Of a DNA stretch of 15,391 bases, positions 6,999 to 12,859 are shown one piece after another. Within the stretch, counting starts at the first letter, position 1. The number at the start of each line of letters is the position of its first letter. Position numbers and translations under genes: made by a program. The stretch is from Euryarchaeota archaeon UBA58 (lineage in GTDB: Archaea > Thermoplasmatota > Poseidoniia > Poseidoniales > Thalassarchaeaceae), in assembly GCA_002498525.1 (NCBI GenBank), contig DAHR01000018.1:42281-57671 (forward strand). The letters run 5' to 3'. The notes below the pieces were generated by a model. The model made no database searches and was not told the DNA's origin. It saw only the letters and a program-made list of their open reading frames with translations.

Positions 6999-7091
6999 GT
7001 ACTTTTCCCCCTCCGTCGAGATGAAAACTGGGGCAATCGGTTCGTCGTAGGGTTGATTTCAGAGAGATGTTCACGAAGGGCTGTGAAAGGT

Positions 7092-8264
7092 ATGAGAGGT
7101 CTTGCTCCGTTCGTCGTTCTGGTGCTCGTCGCATCGGCTTTCTCCGGTTGCCTCGACTCATTCAGTTTCAACAAGGCGCCGACCGCTGTGATCTCAGTCG
7201 ATCCCTCTGGCAGCGTCCGGGCCGGCGATGAATTGACCTTCAGCGCTGTGGGTTCATCCGACCCTGACGCCGACGCCCTCACCTTCGCTTGGACATTCGG
7301 CGATGGAAACACCGGTCTGGGCTTGACCATCAGCCATTCATACGCCCAACCGGGCGACTACGAAGCCCGCCTCACCGTCAGCGATGGTTCCAATGAGGCG
7401 ACGGCTTCGAAGACGATCAAAGTCGTCGACTCCTCCGCGCGCGAGCCGCACGCAGAGATCTCCGACAGCAAGATGGACGACTGTGACGGTGAGGAAGCGC
7501 CGGCTGGCAGCTTCATCCTCGTCTGGGTCTGCGAGGACGACAATGACGAATCCGACCGCTCGATCACCATCTCGACCTCGGTCGCAGTAGACGGCTACGA
7601 TTCCTGGGCCGGCTGCAATCCTGACAACTCGAATTGCTACCAAGATGAGTGGCTGGTCTCTTGGGATTGGGACCTCGACCTCGATATTGACTCCGATGGC
7701 GATGGGGACCCTGAGAACGACATCGACGCCTCTGGCGAATCAATAACGCTCGAAGATATGCCCGCTGGCGCCTGGGACATCAAGCTCACTGTGACCGACA
7801 ACAATGGCTTGCAGGCCAGCGATGAGTCGACGATTTACATCAATTACCGCGGCGTTTGGAAGAACTTCGTCATCGACCGCCGCTACCAGGATCCAGTCAT
7901 CATGACATGGGAATTCCCAGTCGAATACGATGATGGCGCGAAGAACCGGATACGCTACCTGCGGACCAAACTGACCTATCCTGCAGAAGATTCAGACCAG
8001 CCTCTCGGTGGCTTCGACACCGAGAATCGTCTCGACCTCTTCCTCTACAATTCGACCGACGAAGAGGTCGCAAACACCACCGGCGTGGGCGACGACAATC
8101 GCAACGCCGGTGACTGCAATTCAGATGACCGCTGCGTATGGCTCGTCATTGGTGGTTCGACGGTGAGAGGTTTCGAACCGGGGACCTGGACGGTTGACCT
8201 GCAGAATGAGAAGACTCACAACACCGAGGTCAAGAGCCTCGTCATCGAACTCCAATATCGGTGA
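7092..8264 (+). CDS. Secreted lipoprotein with PKD domain
   Basis: A 390-residue surface protein anchored by an N-terminal lipid. The chosen ATG at 7092 (after GTGAAAGGT) gives MRGLAPFVVLVLVASAFSGC: hydrophobic core and lipobox with Cys20. An open frame back to 6978 would precede the signal peptide and is rejected. Residues about 28-110 form a PKD beta-sandwich (APTAVISVDPSG, SSDPDADALTFAWTFGDGN, SHSYAQPGDYEARLTVSDG). A second PKD-like region follows around 135-250, containing WDWDLDLDIDSDGDGDPEND, an Asp-rich run that looks able to bind calcium, and ending AWDIKLTVTDNNGLQASD. The last 130 residues have a beta-rich, Trp-containing fold I do not recognise. Several Cys pairs suggest disulphides. 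The substrate or partner is unknown. It sits between polB and aEF1A with no functional link visible. Confidence 0.85.
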   Translation: MRGLAPFVVLVLVASAFSGCLDSFSFNKAPTAVISVDPSGSVRAGDELTFSAVGSSDPDADALTFAWTFGDGNTGLGLTISHSYAQPGDYEARLTVSDGSNEATASKTIKVVDSSAREPHAEISDSKMDDCDGEEAPAGSFILVWVCEDDNDESDRSITISTSVAVDGYDSWAGCNPDNSNCYQDEWLVSWDWDLDLDIDSDGDGDPENDIDASGESITLEDMPAGAWDIKLTVTDNNGLQASDESTIYINYRGVWKNFVIDRRYQDPVIMTWEFPVEYDDGAKNRIRYLRTKLTYPAEDSDQPLGGFDTENRLDLFLYNSTDEEVANTTGVGDDNRNAGDCNSDDRCVWLVIGGSTVRGFEPGTWTVDLQNEKTHNTEVKSLVIELQYR

Positions 8265-8307
8265 ACTGCGCCTCGGTGACAACTGACATCGTCGACCTGA
8301 TTCAACC

Positions 8308-8324
8308 CTCTCCCTCGGGGAGAG
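8308..8324 (+). terminator. Stem-loop abutting the aEF1A TATA-like box
   Basis: CTCTCCC (8308-8314), loop TCG, GGGAGAG (8318-8324) is a perfect 7-base-pair stem 43 bases after the lipoprotein stop. Its last base is the first base of GATTCAAATA. GATTCAA also occurs at 8300-8306, so it flanks the stem. It could end the upstream transcript or set the edge of the promoter. Confidence 0.4.
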
Positions 8325-8350
8325 ATTCAAATACACCCCTTCGGTCGGCG
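8324..8350 (+). promoter_or_regulatory. aEF1A promoter: TATA-like box plus downstream element
   Basis: GATTCAAATA (8324-8333), seven bases, then TCGGTCGGCG (8341-8350). The start of transcription is expected near 8356, giving a leader of about 18 bases. The arrangement matches the eS8 promoter block for block. Confidence 0.6.
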
Positions 8351-8361
8351 GGGCACACTTA

Positions 8362-8368
8362 GAGGTGA
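8362..8368 (+). promoter_or_regulatory. Shine-Dalgarno site deciding the aEF1A start
   Basis: GAGGTGA, the strongest ribosome-binding site in the window, ends five bases before ATG 8374. An in-frame GTG at 8365 lies inside this site and is therefore rejected as the start. Confidence 0.75.
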
Positions 8369-8373
8369 ATATT

Positions 8374-9663
8374 ATGAGTTCACAATGGGAAGACAAAAGT
8401 AAGCCGCACCTGAACATCGTGTTCATTGGACACGTCGACCACGGCAAGTCAACGACAGTGGGACGATTGCTTCTCGATACAGGTCACATCGAGCAGCACG
8501 TAATCGACAAGAATGAGAAGCTCGCTGTCGAGCATGGCAAGGCCGGATTCGGTCTCGCTTATGTGATGGACGGACTGAAGGAAGAGCGCGAGCGTGGAAT
8601 CACCATCGACGTCGCTCACAAGGAACTCTTCACTCCGAATTATTACTTCACAATCATCGACGCACCAGGTCACCGTGACTTCGTCAAGAACATGATCACC
8701 GGTACCAGTCAGGCTGACGCAGCCGTTCTCGTCTGCGCTGCTAACGACGGCGTCAACGCGCAGACCCGCGAGCACGCTTTCCTCGCGCGCGTCCTCGGTG
8801 TCAAGCAACTCATCATCAACGTCAACAAGATGGACATCAGCGGTGTCGACTACTCCGAGGATCGCTACAACGCGGTCGTCAAGGAACTCCACCAACTCCT
8901 GAAGATGGCTGGATTCAAGCCCGCTGACGTGCCGATGATTCCGTGCTCGTCCTTCCTCGGCGAAAATCTCTACAACAAGTCATCCAACATGCCTTGGTAC
9001 AAGGGACAGACACTCTTCGAGGCAATCGATGGGATTCAGATGCCATCAAAGCCGACCGACCGCCCTCTGCGACTTCCGATTCAGGACGTCTACAAGATCA
9101 GCGGAATCGGAACCGTTCCAGTCGGCAAGATCGAGACTGGAGTCCTGTACGCAGGCAAGACCGTCATCTTCAACCCCAGCCAGAAGTCGGCTGAGGTCAA
9201 GAGCATCGAGATGCACCACACCAACGTCGCCAAGGCAGAGCCTGGCGACAACATCGGATTCAACGTCCGCGGCCTCGCAGCCACAGACATCCGCCGTGGC
9301 GATGTCGCTGGATACACTGACACACCACCAGCCTTCGTCCGCCACGACGAGACCTTCATCGGACAGATCCAGTTGATGGAGATTCCCAAGGCGATCGGCA
9401 CTGGTTACACACCCGTGTTCCACTGCCACACCAGCCAAGTCGCGGTTCGCTTCGTGGAGCTGCTGGAGAAGACCTCCAAGGGTACCAAGGAAGCCAACCC
9501 TCCGTTCCTCAAGACCGGAGACGCCGCCATGATCCGCTTCGCGCCCACCAAGCCGATGGCGATCGAGGAGATGTCGGACTTCCCTGAGTTGTCACGCTTC
9601 GCCATCCGCGACATGGGTAAGACCGTCGCAGCTGGCGTCTGCATTAAGATCGAGAAGAAGTGA
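8374..9663 (+). CDS. tuf: Translation elongation factor 1-alpha (aEF1A)
   Basis: The 429-residue GTPase that delivers aminoacyl-tRNA to the ribosomal A site. G-domain motifs are complete: G1 GHVDHGKST, G2 with the RERGIT effector region, G3 DAPGH, G4 NKMD, and the G5 region PCSS. The following segment, GENLYNKSSNMPWYKGQTLFEAID, is typical of archaeal and eukaryotic EF1A rather than bacterial EF-Tu. Domain II starts near RPLRLPIQDVYKISGIGTVPVGKIETG, and domain III includes GYTPVFHCHTSQVAVRF and ends RDMGKTVAAGVCIKIEKK. The start is ATG 8374, set by the GAGGTGA site. It is followed after 38 bases by uS10, the usual archaeal pairing; the eS8-like promoter fits strong expression. Confidence 0.98.
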   Translation: MSSQWEDKSKPHLNIVFIGHVDHGKSTTVGRLLLDTGHIEQHVIDKNEKLAVEHGKAGFGLAYVMDGLKEERERGITIDVAHKELFTPNYYFTIIDAPGHRDFVKNMITGTSQADAAVLVCAANDGVNAQTREHAFLARVLGVKQLIINVNKMDISGVDYSEDRYNAVVKELHQLLKMAGFKPADVPMIPCSSFLGENLYNKSSNMPWYKGQTLFEAIDGIQMPSKPTDRPLRLPIQDVYKISGIGTVPVGKIETGVLYAGKTVIFNPSQKSAEVKSIEMHHTNVAKAEPGDNIGFNVRGLAATDIRRGDVAGYTDTPPAFVRHDETFIGQIQLMEIPKAIGTGYTPVFHCHTSQVAVRFVELLEKTSKGTKEANPPFLKTGDAAMIRFAPTKPMAIEEMSDFPELSRFAIRDMGKTVAAGVCIKIEKK

Positions 9664-9701
9664 TTGGTGAGAAATCGGCTTGACTGCTCGGAGTGGGTAA
9701 G

Positions 9702-10031
9702 ATGGCAGTTATCACCAAAATCAAACTCACTGGCGAGAACCATCAGGATGTCGACTTGGTCTGCTCGCAGATCAAGGCGATCTGTGACGAGACCGGCGTC
9801 AATCTGCGCGGGCCGATCCCGCTGCCGACCCGCCGGCTCGTCGTGCCCTGCCGAAAGAGCCCTGACGGCGAAGGCGCCGAGACCTGGGACCACTGGGAGA
9901 TGCGCGTTCACAAGCGCCTTCTCGAACTAGTGACATCCGCTGCCAAGGACGAAAAAGCGCTTCGCCGCGTGCTTCGGATTGATTATCCTGACTCGGTGAC
10001 CATCGAACTCTCTCTTCGACACCTCGGTTGA
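9702..10031 (+). CDS. rps10: 30S ribosomal protein uS10
   Basis: A 109-residue small-subunit protein of the 30S head, close to the archaeal norm of about 102. Family features are KIKLTGENHQDVDLVCSQIK, GPIPLPTRRLVVPCRKSPDG and WEMRVHKRLLEL. ATG 9702 is preferred over the in-frame GTG 9693, since MAVITKIKLTG aligns with other archaeal uS10 starts and GGAGTG lies just upstream. It is probably co-transcribed with aEF1A. Its stop codon lies inside a stem-loop (10026-10050), with a second, larger stem-loop after it, in the gap shared with the convergent peptidase gene. Confidence 0.96.
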   Translation: MAVITKIKLTGENHQDVDLVCSQIKAICDETGVNLRGPIPLPTRRLVVPCRKSPDGEGAETWDHWEMRVHKRLLELVTSAAKDEKALRRVLRIDYPDSVTIELSLRHLG

Positions 10032-10050
10032 ACTGCTTTGAAGTTCAACC
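10026..10050. terminator. Stem-loop spanning the uS10 stop codon
   Basis: GGTTGAACT (10026-10034), loop GCTTTGA, AGTTCAACC (10042-10050): a perfect 9-base-pair stem whose left arm contains the uS10 TGA (10029-10031). It is the first of two tandem stems in this convergent gap. Confidence 0.55.
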
Positions 10051-10060
10051 GACCCTGACG

Positions 10061-10095
10061 CAGAACTTCGAGAAGCCTATGGCTTCTCAGTTCTG
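10061..10095. terminator. Long stem-loop between convergent uS10 and pepC
   Basis: CAGAACT-TC-GAGAAGCC (10061-10077), loop TAT, GGCTTCTCAGTTCTG (10081-10095): 15 base pairs with a two-base TC bulge, the strongest local hairpin in the window. Being nearly symmetric, it could act on both converging transcripts. Confidence 0.6.
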
Positions 10096-10108
10096 CTAGT
10101 TTGACATC

Positions 10109-10124
10109 AATGTGGGGACGTCTC
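10109..10124 (+). repeat. 16-base intergenic repeat, copy 2
   Basis: AATGTGGGGACGTCTC, 14 of 16 bases identical to 6983-6998 and in the same orientation. It lies between the stem-loop and the stop of the peptidase gene at 10148. Confidence 0.4.
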
Positions 10125-10147
10125 AACGGTTTGCCGATGGACTCGAC

Positions 10148-11479
10148 TTAGCTCGCGAGTGAGCCCATCGGATCCCAGGCTGGGAGAACGATGGGCTCGG
10201 TGTCGAGCCCCGCGCTCATCTCATCGCTGAGATATGCGCTCGGGCAGGCGATTTCGAACATGTATTCGTCATACCAAGAGTCATTCATGGTGTAGTATCC
10301 CTTCTCACCGCTGTCCTTCGTGCCCCACGAGTTCTCGACCCGCCAGCGCCTCGGTTTCCCATCGACGACATCGACGCCGGTGAACAGCATCGCATGAGTC
10401 ATCATCGTTTGACCAAAACGAAGGCGGTCGGCCCGATTCATCTTGAATTCGGTGCCGTACAATTCGGCGAAATCAAACAACTTCGCATCCCACAATCCGC
10501 GCTGCCTGTGCATCTGCTTGCCAACATCGCATCCCATCCACACAGGCAGCCCATCCTCGAGCAGTTTCTGAGTGATGTCTTTCATCTCGCTGCTCGGCAC
10601 ATTGAGGTAGATGACGGGGGGTCCGCCGGCGACGTTTTGGAGGAAGTCGACGGTGTAGGTGCGGTAGTATTCGTTGCGGGGATCGTTGACGATGCAGACG
10701 TAATCCTCCCAGTCCAATTCGACGTACTCAGCGGCGAATTCCTGCGGTGTCAGCGTCCCTCTCCGGTGAAACTTGCCATCCTTGTCCTCCCACTGCCAAT
10801 CGAACTTCTCGGGCGGGGTGCCCAGATGGATACAGAGGATTCTCCAGATGTCGGCGAGGCGTTCGTCCTTGCGTGCGCGGGCTTCAGCGAGGCTTCCGCC
10901 GGCGTCGATTATGGCGCGCAATTCGCTCGCCGTGGTTCGCAGGATGTGTTTGAGAATCGCGTTCATCCTGCCCGTGTTTGATGATGATTTGGATTCAGGG
11001 AATGCGGTTTTCGGGACCAGTCCGTGTTTGCGAATGAGGTTCATCGCCATGTTCCATTGGCCGCCGTCTCCGATTGGGTCGCCCAGTAGGAAGGCGATGG
11101 TGCGGTCGTCGAGATTGCGGTCCGAGGTTTCGAGGACCGCTTCCAGAAGATGGTTTGAGCGCTCGAACTTGTCCCAGAAATGGATGTGAGACTGACTGAA
11201 TTCGAAATTCTTGACGTTGAGTTTCTTCATCGTGCTGGGTCGGAAAAGGTTCAGCACTGCGAAGAGCCAGCAACGGCCGCTGCGCATCTGATGGGTGACC
11301 TTCCAGTCGTCGAGTTTGATGCTGAATGATGAGTCGATGTCTTGAACTAAATCTCGGTTGAGTGCGATCTCGAGCAGATCTCCTCCGGTGACTGCGTTCT
11401 GCGCCACTCTCGCGGTCACGTCGCTTGAGAAATCTCGTCGATACTGTTTCACTTGTTTCTTCGTTATCACTCGTGCCAT
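10148..11479 (-). CDS. pepC: Aminopeptidase C / bleomycin hydrolase-type cysteine peptidase
   Basis: A 443-residue papain-fold peptidase (family C1B), full length for the family. These form a hexameric barrel and trim peptides from the N-terminus in the cytoplasm. The triad is visible: Cys70 in QMRSGRCWLFA with the oxyanion Gln64, His362 in MTHAMLFTGV, and Asn383 in RVENSWGT. FLLGDPIGDGGQWNMAMNLIRKHGLVP and the C-terminal PAWDPMGSLAS match the bleomycin hydrolase/PepC tail, which reaches into the active site and limits the enzyme to aminopeptidase action. There is no signal peptide. The ATG at 11479 (MARVITKKQVKQYRRDF) fits. The gene follows GINS on the same strand after about 87 bases but has a TATA-like stretch of its own. 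The family is better known in bacteria and eukaryotes, so transfer is possible. Confidence 0.95.
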   Translation of the reverse strand: MARVITKKQVKQYRRDFSSDVTARVAQNAVTGGDLLEIALNRDLVQDIDSSFSIKLDDWKVTHQMRSGRCWLFAVLNLFRPSTMKKLNVKNFEFSQSHIHFWDKFERSNHLLEAVLETSDRNLDDRTIAFLLGDPIGDGGQWNMAMNLIRKHGLVPKTAFPESKSSSNTGRMNAILKHILRTTASELRAIIDAGGSLAEARARKDERLADIWRILCIHLGTPPEKFDWQWEDKDGKFHRRGTLTPQEFAAEYVELDWEDYVCIVNDPRNEYYRTYTVDFLQNVAGGPPVIYLNVPSSEMKDITQKLLEDGLPVWMGCDVGKQMHRQRGLWDAKLFDFAELYGTEFKMNRADRLRFGQTMMTHAMLFTGVDVVDGKPRRWRVENSWGTKDSGEKGYYTMNDSWYDEYMFEIACPSAYLSDEMSAGLDTEPIVLPAWDPMGSLAS

Positions 11480-11517
11480 TGGCCCACCGCAGGTAAGGCC
11501 TCGCAGCGCGGCGCCTC

Positions 11518-11529
11518 TAAATCATTTTC
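11518..11529 (-). promoter_or_regulatory. Possible TATA region for pepC
   Basis: The minus strand reads AAAATGATTTAG, the only AT-rich stretch in the gap between GINS and pepC. A start of transcription about 25 bases on would fall near 11495, leaving a short leader before ATG 11479. Confidence 0.35.
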
Positions 11530-11530
11530 A

Positions 11531-11587
11531 GATTCACAGGGGTGCGGCGATGGCAGGCAAGTCGAATCACAAAGGTGCGGCGACGGC
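11531..11587 (-). repeat. 33-base direct duplication across the GINS stop codon
   Basis: Bases 11531-11554 and 11564-11587 match at 20 of 24 positions with an offset of exactly 33. The inner copy encodes the last GINS residues A-V-A-A-P-L and stop; the outer copy reads A-I-A-A-P-L and a second stop in the same frame. Confidence 0.6.
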
Positions 11588-12514
11588 TAGTCCAGCTGCG
11601 ATGAGAGTCTCGGCGATGAGGCTCGGACACGATTCGACATCGCCCTCGGCGAGCCTGATTTGCGAGCCATCCTCGGCGATGATCGGGTCCGAGAGATCCT
11701 TCAGGATCCGGATCCGAACCAGATCGATGCCAACCGCCTGAGTCACCGTCACCTGAACAGGCGGAGATGGCTCAGCCCCGGTCGGCCCCTCAGGATATCC
11801 ATCCATCTCGCGAATGCGGTCCTCCTCGTCGAAGTCGGGGTCGTCCCAGGCGTCACGAGCATCCGGAACCAGCATCGTCGGTGGTGTCGCAGGAGCAGAT
11901 TCAACGGCGCCCGAGGAAGCTGCCGCCGCCGCAGTCTCCGCCTCGGCCGGCGCGCCGAATTCACTCAGCGAAGGGTTCGGCTCCGGACTCGCAACAGGCT
12001 GTTCGTGCCCCCTACTGTGGCCACCTCCGTTACCGTTCGAGCCATTGACCAGAGTCATCCAAGCGACATCGTGCTTGTACTTCTCGACGATGTGCCCGAG
12101 GCTCTCGTAATACGCCCGCTCGGAGCCATCGTGCCGATCCCACTGGATCGGGCTCAGATGCTGGACAGCCGCCGCCGCTTCCGCCCCGCCGCCCTTCATC
12201 AGATTGATCAGAACGGCGTGCTGGGTGAAGGCGTTCAAGCGAATCCGAGTCAGGTCCGTCGCAGCGGTGCGGACGTTGCCGAGCCGACGGGTCTGCAACT
12301 GCGCCTTCGCAGTCATCCCCTCGGCTCGAATGGTCTCAGCCAATTCAGCCTCCAGATGTGAGGTCAGTTGTCCGACCGAGTTCCAGAAGTCAGGGATCGG
12401 GAGGTCGACGGGGAGGGTCTGCGATTTCTGCTTTCGAGAGACCTCGAAAAGTGATTTCTCGACGGTTTGCAACTGGTTTGGCGAGAGTCGAGGAGTGCTG
12501 CTGCCCTGTGTCAT
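11567..12514 (-). CDS. Archaeal GINS subunit (Gins51-like)
   Basis: GINS joins MCM and GAN/RecJ in the archaeal replicative helicase complex. In this 315-residue protein, residues about 1-125 are helical, as in a GINS A domain (LPVDLPIPDFWNSVGQL, then TDLTRIRLNAFTQHAVL). A long disordered linker rich in Ala, Pro, Glu, Gly and Ser follows. The last 55 residues resemble the small B domain (DLVRIRILKDLSDPIIAEDG, then LAEGDVESCPSLIAETLIAAGLA). A-then-B order is that of Gins51. The frame is open to 12715, but that region is antisense to tRNA-Leu. ATG 12514 is preferred because TTTGATGTAG lies about 35-45 bases upstream; ATG 12559 is the alternative. Gins23 is not in the window. The assignment rests on remembered domain patterns. 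Confidence 0.75.
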   Translation of the reverse strand: MTQGSSTPRLSPNQLQTVEKSLFEVSRKQKSQTLPVDLPIPDFWNSVGQLTSHLEAELAETIRAEGMTAKAQLQTRRLGNVRTAATDLTRIRLNAFTQHAVLINLMKGGGAEAAAAVQHLSPIQWDRHDGSERAYYESLGHIVEKYKHDVAWMTLVNGSNGNGGGHSRGHEQPVASPEPNPSLSEFGAPAEAETAAAAASSGAVESAPATPPTMLVPDARDAWDDPDFDEEDRIREMDGYPEGPTGAEPSPPVQVTVTQAVGIDLVRIRILKDLSDPIIAEDGSQIRLAEGDVESCPSLIAETLIAAGLAVAAPL

Positions 12515-12629
12515 CCGAACGACCCGCTGGACATCGGCTGACGGCGCTACATCAAACATTCCGTCGGCGCGGTTGCGAAGAGGCTCAGACGCCGCTGAAC
12601 TCAAGAGGGAAACGCGGCTCGCCGTGAGT

Positions 12630-12714
12630 GCAGGTGTACCCGAGTGGTCAAAGGGGGAGGGCTCAAGATCCTCTGCGTAGTGCTTCGCAGGTTCGAATCC
12701 TGCCGCCTGCACCA
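12630..12714 (+). tRNA. tRNA-Leu(CAA), CCA encoded
   Basis: An 85-base class II tRNA that folds fully. The acceptor GCAGGTG (12630-12636) pairs with CGCCTGC (12704-12710) with one G-U pair; the discriminator is A, followed by encoded CCA (12712-12714). The D-arm lies around CCCGAGTGGTCAAAGGGG. The anticodon stem GAGGG/TCCTC holds loop CTCAAGA, anticodon CAA at 12664-12666, decoding UUG. A 13-base variable region lies between 12676 and 12688, and the T-arm is GCAGG-TTCGAAT-CCTGC. No intron is present. It is head-to-head with GINS and followed by an inverted copy of its own 3' end. Confidence 0.96.
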
Positions 12715-12753
12715 CTCAGCATGATCAAGAGTGCAGGCGCGGGATTCGACCCC
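12690..12753. repeat. Inverted degenerate copy of the tRNA-Leu 3' end
   Basis: The tRNA T-arm/acceptor 3' end plus trailer (12690-12717) is repeated in inverse orientation at 12729-12753 around an 11-base centre. The shared blocks are TCGAATCC, GCCTGCA and CTC, while CCA is absent from the copy. The arms could pair over about 20 positions with CCA bulged out. The rest of the gap to 12859 shows no gene; a 31-codon frame at 12721-12816 overlaps the repeat and is not credited. Confidence 0.6.
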
Positions 12754-12859
12754 CAGTGCGAACTGATCGATGGAAAGCGATGCGACCGTTCGCGCGTCTG
12801 GTGCGAGTTGGACTGACCAACGGCAGGGAAACTCGCAGCCAGAAGCAGCTGCCGCAGCT

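Noticed and set aside
10394..10981. Plus-strand open frame of 195 codons
   Set aside because: It is antisense to the PepC-type peptidase, whose motifs are all intact; it is a composition-driven shadow.
11660..12361. Plus-strand open frame of 233 codons
   Set aside because: It mirrors the GINS gene and its GC-rich linker; Arg-rich translation with no recognisable domain.
12721..12816. 31-codon plus-strand ORF after tRNA-Leu
   Set aside because: Its first third is the inverted tRNA copy, there is no ribosome site, and the translation looks random.
12729..12816. A second, complete tRNA on the minus strand
   Set aside because: Only a T-arm-like and acceptor 3'-like part is present; no matching 5' acceptor, D-arm or anticodon arm could be found.
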